From: Kitasatospora papulosa
GTDB taxonomy: Bacteria; Actinomycetota; Actinomycetes; Streptomycetales; Streptomycetaceae
Length of the DNA: 64,000 nucleotides
Assembly: GCF_000717245.1 (NCBI RefSeq)
Contig: NZ_JNYQ01000013.1
Location: forward strand, 62,001 to 126,000
Direction of reading: 5' to 3'
The notes beneath the pieces are model-generated. The model did no database searches and had not been told where the DNA came from. It worked only from the letters and a program-made list of their open reading frames with translations. This document shows, piece after piece, positions 16,015 through 24,467 of this stretch (positions within the stretch are counted from its first letter, which is position 1; each line of letters opens with the position of its first letter). A program made the translations under genes and the position numbers.

Positions 16015-16818
16015 CTACTTTCCCGCATTGCTCTTCCGCCGGTTCGCGACGAGCTGTCCGGCGAGAACCACCGCCACGGCGATGACGAACATGGCCGTGC
16101 CGATGACGTTGATCTGCACAGGTGTTCCACGCTGGGCCGATCCCCAGACGAACATGGGGAACGTCACCGTGGAGCCCGCGTTGAAATTGGTGATGATGAA
16201 ATCGTCGAAGGAGAGCGCGAAGGCGAGCAGCGCTCCCGCGGCGATTCCCGGGGCGGCGATCGGGAGGGTCACCCGGACGAACGTCTGCACGGGGCCCGCG
16301 TACAGATCGCGGGCGGCCTCCTCCAGCCGTGGGTCCATGGACATCACCCGTGCCTTGACGGCCGTCACCACGAAGCTGAGACAGAACATGATGTGGGCGA
16401 TCAGCACGGTCCAGAAGCCGAGTTCCGCCCCCATGTTGAGGAACAGGGTGAGCAGCGAGGCCGCCATGACGACCTCGGGCATCGCCATCGGCAGGAAGAT
16501 CAGCGAGTTGACCGCGCCACGGGCCCGGAAGCGGTAGCGGACCAGCGCGAAGGCGATCATCGTGCCGAGCGCGGTCGCACCCGCGGTCGCCCAGAAGGCG
16601 ATCCGCAGCGAGAGGGACAGCGAACCGCAGAGGTCGGCGACGCCGCAGGGGTCGCTCCAGGCGTCCAGGGAGAACTCCTGCCAGGCGTAGTTGAAGCGCC
16701 CCTTCGGCCTGTTGAAGGAGAACACCATGACGACGACGTTCGGCAGGATCATGTACGCGAGGGTCAGCAGACCGGCGAGCACGACCAGGTTCCGGCGGAT
16801 CCATCGGAGTACGGGCAT
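16015..16818 (-). CDS. potC: Polyamine-type ABC transporter permease (PotC-like)
   Basis: A 267-residue inner-membrane permease of the binding-protein-dependent type, with six hydrophobic segments and the EAA loop (LEEAARDLYAGPVQTFVRV) that contacts the ATPase. It resembles PotC of the spermidine/putrescine systems. Its ATG shares one base with the TGA of the upstream permease, so the two are translationally coupled. It probably works with the PotB-, PotA- and PotD-like neighbours. Substrate choice among polyamines is inferred from gene context. Confidence 0.88.
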   Translation of the reverse strand: MPVLRWIRRNLVVLAGLLTLAYMILPNVVVMVFSFNRPKGRFNYAWQEFSLDAWSDPCGVADLCGSLSLSLRIAFWATAGATALGTMIAFALVRYRFRARGAVNSLIFLPMAMPEVVMAASLLTLFLNMGAELGFWTVLIAHIMFCLSFVVTAVKARVMSMDPRLEEAARDLYAGPVQTFVRVTLPIAAPGIAAGALLAFALSFDDFIITNFNAGSTVTFPMFVWGSAQRGTPVQINVIGTAMFVIAVAVVLAGQLVANRRKSNAGK

Positions 16819-17741
16819 CAGACCAGGTCCTCCGTACCGGAGCGGCGGATGTAGACGGTGACCACGAGCAGGACGACCGCCATGAGGATGAAGGAGAGCG
16901 CGGCGGCCGTCGGGTAGTCCAGGACCCGCAGGAACTGGGTCTGGATGACGCTGCCGACCATCTTGGTGTCGGCCGAGCCGAGGAGTTCCGCGTTGACGTA
17001 GTCGCCGCTCGCCGGGATGAACGTCAGCAGCGTGCCGGAGACGACCCCGGGCATGGACAGCGGGAGCGTCACCTTGCGGAAGGTGGTGGCGGGTGTGGCG
17101 TACAGGTCGCCCGCGGCCTCGTGCAGCCGGCCGTCGATGCGTTCCAGCGAGGTGTAGAGCGGGAGGATCATGAACGGCAGGAAGTTGTACGTCAGGCCGC
17201 AGACGACGGCCATCGGCGTGGCCAGGATGCGGTTGTTCTCCGTCCAGCCGAGCCAGGCCGTGACGTCGAGGACGTGCAGGGTGTTCAGCGCGTCGACGAC
17301 CGCGCCGCCGTCCGCGAGGATCGTCTTCCAGGCCAGCGTCCGGATCAGGAAGCTGGTGAAGAACGGGGCGACGACCAGCACGAGCACCAGGTTGCGCCAG
17401 CGGCCCGCCTTGAACGCGATGAGATAGGCGAGCGGGTAGCCGAGCAGCAGGCACAGCAGCGTGGCGGTCCCCGCGTAGAGGAGGGAGCGGACGAACTGCG
17501 GGTAGTAGTCGGTGAGGGCGTCCCAGTACGTCCGGACGTGCCAGGTGACCTCGAAGCCCTTCTCCAGGGATCCGGTCTGCACGGAGGTCGACGCCTGGTA
17601 GACCATCGGCAGCGCGAAGAAGACGAGCAGCCACAGGATGCCGGGGAGCAGCAGCCAGTAGGGCACGAGCCGCCTGCGGGTGGACGGCTTGCGGACCGCT
17701 GCCTCGGCGGGGTGCGCCGGCGGCGCCTTCGTGACGCTCAC
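16818..17741 (-). CDS. potB: Polyamine-type ABC transporter permease (PotB-like)
   Basis: A 307-residue permease with a short charged N-terminus, then six hydrophobic segments, and an EAA loop (LHEAAGDLYATPATTFRKV). It pairs with the PotC-like subunit to form the channel. The GTG start overlaps the ATPase stop by four bases (GTGA), the usual coupling in this operon. Confidence 0.88.
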   Translation of the reverse strand: MSVTKAPPAHPAEAAVRKPSTRRRLVPYWLLLPGILWLLVFFALPMVYQASTSVQTGSLEKGFEVTWHVRTYWDALTDYYPQFVRSLLYAGTATLLCLLLGYPLAYLIAFKAGRWRNLVLVLVVAPFFTSFLIRTLAWKTILADGGAVVDALNTLHVLDVTAWLGWTENNRILATPMAVVCGLTYNFLPFMILPLYTSLERIDGRLHEAAGDLYATPATTFRKVTLPLSMPGVVSGTLLTFIPASGDYVNAELLGSADTKMVGSVIQTQFLRVLDYPTAAALSFILMAVVLLVVTVYIRRSGTEDLV

Positions 17742-18898
17742 GCCACCGCCTCCGGGCCGTCCGCGCCGGCGGCGCCCGCGTCGATGGACTGCGCGGCGTC
17801 GAGTCCGAAGGTGTGCCCGGGGTTCCAGTGCAGGATCACCTCGGCACCGGGCTGGAACCTGCTGTCGCGCTCGATGTTCTGCTCGTAGACCTGGAGCGCC
17901 GTGCCGGCCGTGCTCTCGACGACGTACTGCGTGGAGACGCCGATGAAGCTGGAGTCCGTGATGCGGCCGGTGACCCGGTTGCGTCCTTCGGGTATCCGGT
18001 CCGCGTCGTCGGTGTGGGTCAGGGACATCTTCTCGGGACGTATGCCCACGAGGAGCTTTCCGCCGCTCCGGACCGGGGAGGGACATCGCCCGCCGGGGAG
18101 GGTGAGCTTCCCGCCGCCGGCCGCGACGACGACGTCCGTCCCCGCGGACACGATCTCCCCCTCGATGAGGTTGGAGGTGCCGAGGAAGTTGGCCACGAAG
18201 GTGGTCCTGGGGTTCTCGTAGAGGTCGGCGGGGGCGCCGAGCTGTTCGACCCGTCCGCCGTTCATCACCGCGACGGTGTCGGCCATGGTCATGGCCTCCT
18301 CCTGGTCGTGGGTGACGTGGATGAAGGTGATGCCGACCTCGGTCTGGATCCGCTTGAGTTCGAGCTGCATCCGGCGGCGCAGCTTGAGGTCGAGGGCGCC
18401 CAGGGGCTCGTCGAGGAGCAGCACCTGGGGGTGGTTGATGAGCGCGCGGGCCACGGCGACCCGCTGCTGCTGCCCGCCGGAGAGCTGGTGCGGCTTGCGG
18501 CGGGCGAAGTCGCCGAGCTGGACGAGGTCCAGCATCTCGCCGACCTGCCTGCTCACGGACCTGATGCCGCGGCGGCGCAGCCCGAAGGCGATGTTCTCGC
18601 TGACGTCGAGGTGCGGGAAGAGCGCGTAGCTCTGGAAGACGGTGTTGACGGGGCGCTTGTACGGGGGCAGGCCGGTGATGTCGCGGCCGCCGAGCGAGAC
18701 CGTACCGGTGGTCGCCTCCTCCAGACCCGCGATCATGCGCAGGGTGGTGGTCTTCCCGCACCCGGACGCGCCGAGCAGGGCGAAGAACGAGCCCTGCGGG
18801 ACGGTCAGGTCGAGCGGGTGCACCGCGGTGAAGGAGCCGTAGGTCTTGCTGATCCCGGTGAGACGGACGTCGCCGCCCTCTGTCTGCTGCTGTGTCAT
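17738..18898 (-). CDS. potA: Polyamine-type ABC transporter ATPase (PotA-like)
   Basis: A 386-residue cytoplasmic ATPase. It shows Walker A GASGCGKTT, ABC signature LSGGQQQRVAVARAL, Walker B LLLDEPLGALD and the switch histidine in VTHDQEEA, followed by a C-terminal TOBE-like regulatory domain. This layout is typical of PotA/MalK-type importers. It lies between the binding-protein gene (50 bases upstream) and the two permeases. Confidence 0.9.
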   Translation of the reverse strand: MTQQQTEGGDVRLTGISKTYGSFTAVHPLDLTVPQGSFFALLGASGCGKTTTLRMIAGLEEATTGTVSLGGRDITGLPPYKRPVNTVFQSYALFPHLDVSENIAFGLRRRGIRSVSRQVGEMLDLVQLGDFARRKPHQLSGGQQQRVAVARALINHPQVLLLDEPLGALDLKLRRRMQLELKRIQTEVGITFIHVTHDQEEAMTMADTVAVMNGGRVEQLGAPADLYENPRTTFVANFLGTSNLIEGEIVSAGTDVVVAAGGGKLTLPGGRCPSPVRSGGKLLVGIRPEKMSLTHTDDADRIPEGRNRVTGRITDSSFIGVSTQYVVESTAGTALQVYEQNIERDSRFQPGAEVILHWNPGHTFGLDAAQSIDAGAAGADGPEAVA

Positions 18899-18948
18899 GG
18901 GTCGCGGTCCCAGTGGTGTCGGGGGAGGTTCGGGAGGGGACGGGCCGG

Positions 18949-20196
18949 TCAGGCACCGATGAGCTTGGCGAACTTCTCCTCGTACGCCGTCTCTTCCTCG
19001 GCGCTGAGGGAGCGGAAGGACCGCGACTTGGCCGCCATCGCCCTGTCCGGCAGGATCAGCGTGTTGGACGCCATCGACGCGTCGATCTTCGCGAGTTCAC
19101 CGGCGACGCCGTCCACCGGGCAGACGTAGTTGATGTAGGCGGCGAGCCGCGCCGCGACCGGGGGCTCGTAGTAGTAGTCCATGAGCTTCTCGGCGTTGGT
19201 CTTGTGACGCGCCTTCGCGGGGATCAGCATGTTGTCGCTCGAGGTGATGTAACCGGCGGACGGGATCGAGAACTTGATCGCCGGGTTGTCGGCCTGGAGC
19301 TGGATGATGTCGCCCGCCCAGGCCACACAGGCCGCGATGTCGCCCTTGCTCAGGTCCGCGGTGTAGTCGTTGCCCGTGAAGCGGCGTATCTGCTTGGTGT
19401 CGACGCCCTTCTGCATCCGTCCGACGGCCGCGTCGAAGTCGGCGTCGGAGAACGACCCGGGGTCCTTGCCCATGTCGAGGAGCGTCATGCCGACCGAGTC
19501 ACGCATCTCGGAGAGGAAGGAGACCTTGCCCTTGAGCTTCGGGTCGTCGAGGAGCTGGGTGACGGAGTCGACCTTGCGGCCGCCGGTCGCCTTCTCGTTG
19601 TAGGCGATGACGGTGGGGATGCCGGTCCACGGATAGGAGTAGGCGCGTCCCGGGTCCCAGTCGGGGGTGCGGAACTGGGCCGAGAGGTTCGCGAAGGCGT
19701 GAGGCAGGTTCGCGTGGTCGAGCTTCTGCGCCCAGCCGAGCCGGATGATGCGCGCGGCCAGCCAGTCCGTCACGATGACGAGGTCGCGGCCGGTGTCCTG
19801 GCCCGCGGCGAGCTGCGGCTTGATCTTCCCGAAGAACTCGACGTTGTCGTTGATGTCCTCGGTGTACTTGACCTCGATGCCGGTGCGTCGCGTGAAGGCG
19901 TCCAGGGTCGGGCGGCTCTTCTCGTCCTCGCCGACGTCCATGTACTCGGTCCAGTTGGAGAAGTTGATCCGCTTCTCCGCCGCCGAGTGGTCGTCGGACG
20001 CGGCGGCGTCGCCCGCGCGTGCGGCGGGCGGGATGCCGCACGCGCTCAGCGCGCCGAGGCCGCCGAGCGCGAGGGCTGCCGCCCCCGAGGCCCGCAGGAG
20101 GGAACGGCGGGTGAGGGCACCCCTGCCGTCCTGGATGCTGCGCCTCATGGCTGCCAGCTGGGGCGCGGAGAGGCGCTCGGGCTCGTACTGCTCCAT
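18949..20196 (-). CDS. potD: Polyamine-type ABC transporter substrate-binding lipoprotein (PotD-like)
   Basis: A 415-residue extracytoplasmic binding protein. The leader has twin arginines (TRRSLLRAS, 29-37) followed by a lipobox LSAC with Cys53, suggesting a Tat-exported lipoprotein. The mature part contains NFSNWTEYM and VIVTDWLAARI segments typical of PotD/PotF. It should capture polyamine and deliver it to the PotB/PotC-like channel. The long N-terminal stretch before the twin arginines is unusual, but the ATG at 20196 is well placed. Confidence 0.9.
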   Translation of the reverse strand: MEQYEPERLSAPQLAAMRRSIQDGRGALTRRSLLRASGAAALALGGLGALSACGIPPAARAGDAAASDDHSAAEKRINFSNWTEYMDVGEDEKSRPTLDAFTRRTGIEVKYTEDINDNVEFFGKIKPQLAAGQDTGRDLVIVTDWLAARIIRLGWAQKLDHANLPHAFANLSAQFRTPDWDPGRAYSYPWTGIPTVIAYNEKATGGRKVDSVTQLLDDPKLKGKVSFLSEMRDSVGMTLLDMGKDPGSFSDADFDAAVGRMQKGVDTKQIRRFTGNDYTADLSKGDIAACVAWAGDIIQLQADNPAIKFSIPSAGYITSSDNMLIPAKARHKTNAEKLMDYYYEPPVAARLAAYINYVCPVDGVAGELAKIDASMASNTLILPDRAMAAKSRSFRSLSAEEETAYEEKFAKLIGA

Positions 20197-20244
20197 ACGC
20201 GTGTGCCCTTCCGGGTGGGTGGGGCCGCCGAGCGGCGGCCGCTG

Positions 20245-21759
20245 CTATCGGTCCCCGAAGACGGTGCGGTGCCAGTCCTTCCCGGCCACCGCGGTGTTGT
20301 CGTACATGACGTGCTTGACCTGCGTGTACTCCTCGAACGAGTACGACGACATGTCCTTGCCGAAGCCACTGGCCCGGTAACCGCCGTGCGGCATCTCGCT
20401 GATGATCGGGATGTGGTCGTTGATCCACACGCAGCCCGCCCTGAGCTCCCGGGTGGCGCGGTTGGCCCGGTACAGGCCGGTGCTCCAGGCGGAGGCGGCC
20501 AGTCCGTAGGGGGTGTCGTTGGCGAGGCGGATCCCCTCGTCGTCGGTGTCGAAGGGCAGCACCACGAGGACGGGCCCGAAGATCTCCGAGCGGACGATCT
20601 CGCTGTCCTGGGCGGCGCCCGTGACGAGGGTCGGCCGGTAGTAGGCGCCGTCGGCGAGTGCGCCGCCGGGAGCCTCGCCGCCGGTGACGACGGTCGCGTA
20701 CGAGCGGGCACGGTCGACGAATCCGGCGACCCGGTCGCGGTGCCCGCGGCTGATCAGCGGTCCGAGGTCGGTCGACGGGTCGAAGGGGTCACCGAGCCGC
20801 ACGGTCTCCATGAGGGCGGCGACCCTGCTGACGAACGCGTCGTGAAGGGGACGCTGCACATAGGCGCGAGTGGCGGCCGTGCAGTCCTGGCCCGAGTTGA
20901 TGAGGGAAGCGGCGACCGCTCCGTGGACCGCCGCGTCCAGATCCGCGTCGTCGAACACGAGGAAGGGGGCCTTGCCGCCGAGTTCCAGGTGCAGGCGCTT
21001 GACCGTGGAGGTGGCGAGCTCGGCGACCCGCTTGCCGACGGCGGTGGATCCGGTGAAGGACGTCATCACGACGTCGGGATGGCCGACCAGGTGCTCGCCC
21101 GCGTCCTGCCCGGCGCCCGAGACGATGTTGATCACCCCGTCGGGGATGCCGGCCTCCGTGGCCGCCTGCGCGAACATCAGCGAGGTCAGCGGCGTGATCT
21201 CGGAGGGCTTCAGCACGATGGTGTTGCCCGCGGCGACGGCGGGGAGGATCTTCCAGGCCGCCATCTGGAGGGGATAGTTCCAGGGTGCGATCGAGCCGAT
21301 GACCCCGAGGGCCTCGCGGCGTACGTAGGAGGTGTGGTCTGCGCTGTACTCGGCGGCCGATCTCCCTTCGAGGTGGCGGGCGGCGCCGGCGAAGAACGAG
21401 GTGTTGTCGACGGTGCCGGGGACGTCGAACTCGGTGGAGAGCTTGAGCGGCTTGCCGCACTGCAGGGATTCGGCGTACGCGAAGTCCTCCGCCTGCCCGG
21501 CGAGTACGGCGGCGAAGCGGTGCAGCGCCTCGGAACGTCCGCCCGGAGTGAGACCCGACCAGCCGGGGAAGGCCTCGCGGGCCGCGGCCACGGCGGCGTC
21601 GACGTCGTCGGTGCCCGCCAGTTCGTACCGGAGGACCGTCCGGCCCGTGGCCGGGTCCACCACGTCCTGACGGCGTCCCGATGTGCCGGGGCGCAGGCGT
21701 CCGCCGATGTACTGCGCACCCTCGGCGAAGCGGTCCTGCACCTGGAAACCGTTGCCCAT
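20245..21759 (-). CDS. Aldehyde dehydrogenase, gamma-aminobutyraldehyde type
   Basis: A 504-residue NAD-dependent aldehyde dehydrogenase with the oxyanion Asn in APWNYPLQMAAWK (N161), catalytic base in LHLELGGKAP (E259) and nucleophile in NSGQDCTAATR (C293). These match the betaine-/gamma-aminobutyraldehyde dehydrogenase group. It is first in the operon with the polyamine transporter and PuuB-like oxidase, so the likely substrate is an aminoaldehyde from putrescine. The start is ATG with GGAGGAG upstream. Confidence 0.9.
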   Translation of the reverse strand: MGNGFQVQDRFAEGAQYIGGRLRPGTSGRRQDVVDPATGRTVLRYELAGTDDVDAAVAAAREAFPGWSGLTPGGRSEALHRFAAVLAGQAEDFAYAESLQCGKPLKLSTEFDVPGTVDNTSFFAGAARHLEGRSAAEYSADHTSYVRREALGVIGSIAPWNYPLQMAAWKILPAVAAGNTIVLKPSEITPLTSLMFAQAATEAGIPDGVINIVSGAGQDAGEHLVGHPDVVMTSFTGSTAVGKRVAELATSTVKRLHLELGGKAPFLVFDDADLDAAVHGAVAASLINSGQDCTAATRAYVQRPLHDAFVSRVAALMETVRLGDPFDPSTDLGPLISRGHRDRVAGFVDRARSYATVVTGGEAPGGALADGAYYRPTLVTGAAQDSEIVRSEIFGPVLVVLPFDTDDEGIRLANDTPYGLAASAWSTGLYRANRATRELRAGCVWINDHIPIISEMPHGGYRASGFGKDMSSYSFEEYTQVKHVMYDNTAVAGKDWHRTVFGDR

Positions 21760-21961
21760 GACGTTCTCCTCCGCTGCCCCCTGACCAGGAGCGGCGTAGC
21801 TTCTTGTCGAATTGAGTGCCGATCCTGACAGAGCACACCTCGACCAACAAGTGATTCCGTTGTTTCCTTTTGGTTACGCGACGGAATCTGTCGACGATGT
21901 GTCTCGTACGTACGGAAATCCCTGTACGGGCTGTCAGTGGCGGATGCCAGACTCGGCTGCC
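21760..21961. promoter_or_regulatory. Promoter region of polyamine operon with inverted repeat
   Basis: A relatively AT-rich region between the leftward polyamine operon and the rightward NADAR gene. It holds a perfect inverted repeat, GATTCCGT (21853-21860) and ACGGAATC (21881-21888), separated by 20 bases. The arms lie about 100-130 bases upstream of the aldehyde dehydrogenase start and may be an operator. I could not assign a reliable -35/-10 pair. Confidence 0.45.
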
Positions 21962-22516
21962 ATGGGACAGGAACACATGGACGCGCTCCTGGCGCGTACG
22001 GCGCGCGGGGAGCGGGTGAAGTACCTGCCGTTCTGGGGACATCGGCCCCGCCCGGACGGCAGCCTCGGGGAGAGCTGCCTCAGCCAGTGGTGGCCCTCGC
22101 CGTTCACGGTCGACTCGGTGACCTACGCGTCGGCGGAGCACTGGATGATGGCCGGCAAGGCGCGGCTCTTCGGGGACGCGCAGGCGCAGGCCGAGGCCGT
22201 GGCCGCGCGCACTCCCGCCGCGGCGAAGAAGGTGGGCCGGCTGGTCAGGGGCTTCGACGACGAGGTGTGGACCCGTGAGCGGTTCGGCCTCGTGGTCGCG
22301 GGCAGTGTGCACAAGTTCGGTCAGGATCCGGCGCTGCGTGCGTATCTGCTGGGCACCGGTGAGCGCGTGATCGTCGAGGCCAGTCCGGTGGACCGGATAT
22401 GGGGCATCGGGCTCGCCAAGGACGACCCGCGCACCGCGGATCCCGCTTCCTGGCGTGGGCTCAACCTGCTGGGGTTCGCGCTGATGGAGGCACGCGCGCT
22501 GCTGCGAGCGGAGTGA
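21962..22516 (+). CDS. NADAR-family protein (YbiA/RibX-like)
   Basis: A 184-residue NADAR domain protein. It shows the family's YLPFWGHRP start, a YASAEHWMMAGKARLF segment, and the GIGL-K-DP segment ending WRGLNLLGFALMEAR. Members act as N-glycosidases on riboflavin-pathway intermediates or on ADP-ribose-linked substrates. Start ATG 21962 is chosen by where similarity should begin; the frame continues upstream, so the start is not certain. It is a single gene facing a DUF4190 gene. Confidence 0.82.
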   Translation: MGQEHMDALLARTARGERVKYLPFWGHRPRPDGSLGESCLSQWWPSPFTVDSVTYASAEHWMMAGKARLFGDAQAQAEAVAARTPAAAKKVGRLVRGFDDEVWTRERFGLVVAGSVHKFGQDPALRAYLLGTGERVIVEASPVDRIWGIGLAKDDPRTADPASWRGLNLLGFALMEARALLRAE

Positions 22517-22522
22517 CACGAC

Positions 22523-22555
22523 GCGGGGCCGGGGACACACACGCCCCCGGCCCCG
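22523..22555. terminator. Bidirectional hairpin between convergent genes
   Basis: An 11-bp perfect stem, CGGGGCCGGGG (22523-22533) with CCCCGGCCCCG (22545-22555), starts just after the NADAR stop and precedes the end of the opposing DUF4190 gene. Confidence 0.72.
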
Positions 22556-22582
22556 CCCGGTACCGCTCCGTGCAGGCGTCGG

Positions 22583-23290
22583 TCAGCGCGAGGTGCCGAC
22601 CACCAGTGACGTGGCGTAGGGGTCGTAGTAGTCGTCCCCGCTGCCCGACTCGTCGTTGGCGACGGCCCAGATCAGGAATCCGAGGAAGATGGCGCTGATC
22701 ACGATCGAGACCGAGCCGAGGATGATCCCGGCGAGAGCCATCCCGCCGTTGGTCGCCTCACCCCGCTTGGCGCGGCCGCGGCCGATGATGCCGAAGATCA
22801 GGGCGAGGATGCCCAGGACGATGCCGAATCCCCACATGCAGAATCCGACCACCGCGATGATGCCGAGCACCATGGCGGCGATACCGAGCCCGTTGGCGGG
22901 CGCCGGCCCCCAGGACGGCTGGCCCGCGTAGCCGGGGTATCCCGGGTAGCCGTACGACGCCGAGGGCGCGGCGGGAGCCGCCGGATATCCGTACGCGGCC
23001 GAGGGTGCGGAGGGAGCGGCGGGGTAACCGTAGGGATCGTGCTGCCCCGGACCGTTCGGCCCGACCGGAGGCGCGGGCACGGGGGGCTGCTGCGGACCGA
23101 AGCCACCGGCCTGCCCCGGTATCGGACCGGTCGCGTCGACGCCCGGCATCGAGGTGATCGTGGGCTGGTTGTGGACGGCGGGCGGGGCGGCGTCCGCGGG
23201 CTGCTTGCCGAGGTCGACCCTGTTGTCCGGCGGAGCCCACGGGTCGCGGGGCGCACCCTCGCCCCCGGGCTGCTGTGTGTTGTCTGACAT
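22583..23290 (-). CDS. DUF4190 membrane protein
   Basis: A 235-residue protein. A long Pro/Gly/Tyr-rich cytoplasmic region with repeated YGYPAAP-like units (about 1-130) precedes two hydrophobic hairpins in the DUF4190 pattern (GIAAMVLGIIAVVGF, then IVLGILALIFGIIG and MALAGIILGSVSIV) and a short acidic tail. The domain's function is unknown. Start ATG 23290 has GGGAGG upstream. It is divergent from the deaminase gene. Confidence 0.82.
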   Translation of the reverse strand: MSDNTQQPGGEGAPRDPWAPPDNRVDLGKQPADAAPPAVHNQPTITSMPGVDATGPIPGQAGGFGPQQPPVPAPPVGPNGPGQHDPYGYPAAPSAPSAAYGYPAAPAAPSASYGYPGYPGYAGQPSWGPAPANGLGIAAMVLGIIAVVGFCMWGFGIVLGILALIFGIIGRGRAKRGEATNGGMALAGIILGSVSIVISAIFLGFLIWAVANDESGSGDDYYDPYATSLVVGTSR

Positions 23291-23410
23291 GGGCCTCCCC
23301 CATCGTGGTCCAGCCATGCTACGGCCCGGCGTCCGGCGGCAGGGTCCCGCATACGATGATCGGTGCGGCCGGTCCGCCCGACCGAACACCCAGGAACACG
23401 GGAGTATCCG

Positions 23411-24445
23411 ATGAACGATCTGCACCCCTTCATCGCGGGGCTGCCCAAGGCCGAGCTGCACGTGCACCACGTCGGGTCCGCCTCGCCCCGCATCGTGGCC
23501 GAACTGGCCGCCCACCACCCCGACTCCAAGGTCCCCACGGACCCGGAAGCCCTGTCGGACTTCTTCACCTTCACCGACTTCGGCCACTTCATCGACGTCT
23601 ACCTCTCGGTGGTGGACCTGGTCCGCACCCCCGAGGACGTCCGGCTGCTCACCTTCGAGGTGGCCCGGGACATGGCGCGGCAGAACATCCGGTACGCGGA
23701 GCTGACCGTCACCCCGTTCAGCTCGACGCGTCGCGGGATCCCGGAGCAGGGCTTCATGGAGGCCATCGAGGACGCCCGCAAGGCCGCCGAGGCCGAGCTC
23801 GGGGTCGTTCTGCGCTGGTGCTTCGACATTCCGGGCGAGGCCGGGCTGGAGGCCGCCGAGGAGACGACCCGCCTCGCGCTGGACCTGCGGCCCGAGGGGC
23901 TGGTCTCCTTCGGCCTCGGCGGACCTGAGGTCGGCGTGGACCGTCCGCAGTTCAAGCCCTACTTCGACCGTGCGATCGCCGAGGGGCTCCACTCCGTCCC
24001 GCACGCCGGGGAGACCACGGGCCCGGGGACCGTCTGGGACGCGCTGACGGCCCTGCGCGCCGAGCGCATCGGCCACGGCACCAGTTCCACCCAGGACCCG
24101 AAGCTGCTGGCGCACCTCGCGGAGCACCGCATCGCCCTGGAGGTCTGCCCCACGTCGAACATCGCCACCCGGGCGGTCGCGGACCTCGACCGGCACCCGA
24201 TGAAGGAGATGGTCGAGGCCGGTGTCCTCGTCACGGTCAACAGCGACGACCCGCCCATGTTCGGCACCGACCTCAACAACGAGTACGGGGTGGCGGCCCG
24301 GCTGCTCGGCCTCGACGAGCGCGGCCTGGCCGGACTGGCGAAGAACGCCGTGGAGGCCTCGTTCCTGGACCCGGCCGGCAAGCGCGCGCTGAACGCCGAG
24401 ATCGACACGTACACGGCGAACTGGCTGGAGGCTCCCGGCCGGTGA
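23411..24445 (+). CDS. mqnX: Adenosine-deaminase-family protein, probable aminodeoxyfutalosine deaminase
   Basis: A 344-residue TIM-barrel metal-dependent deaminase. Zinc-site and catalytic motifs are ELHVHH (H17, H19), SVPHAGET (H198, E201), GHG (H222) and VNSDDPP (D279, D280). The N-terminal HVHHVGSAS differs from the usual HLHLDG of adenosine deaminases. I recall the S. coelicolor homologue SCO5662 being shown to convert 6-amino-6-deoxyfutalosine to futalosine in the menaquinone pathway; that match is from memory of gene order and motif. Plain adenosine deamination is the alternative. Other futalosine genes are not in this window. Confidence 0.8.
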   Translation: MNDLHPFIAGLPKAELHVHHVGSASPRIVAELAAHHPDSKVPTDPEALSDFFTFTDFGHFIDVYLSVVDLVRTPEDVRLLTFEVARDMARQNIRYAELTVTPFSSTRRGIPEQGFMEAIEDARKAAEAELGVVLRWCFDIPGEAGLEAAEETTRLALDLRPEGLVSFGLGGPEVGVDRPQFKPYFDRAIAEGLHSVPHAGETTGPGTVWDALTALRAERIGHGTSSTQDPKLLAHLAEHRIALEVCPTSNIATRAVADLDRHPMKEMVEAGVLVTVNSDDPPMFGTDLNNEYGVAARLLGLDERGLAGLAKNAVEASFLDPAGKRALNAEIDTYTANWLEAPGR

Positions 24446-24467
24446 GCCCTCCGGTCACAATGGCCCC

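Noticed and set aside
14524..21828. Long rightward frames (up to 978 codons) opposite the polyamine operon
   Set aside because: They are antisense shadows produced by strong third-position GC. Their translations are Gly/Arg/Val-rich with no domain, and they sit exactly over well-supported genes.
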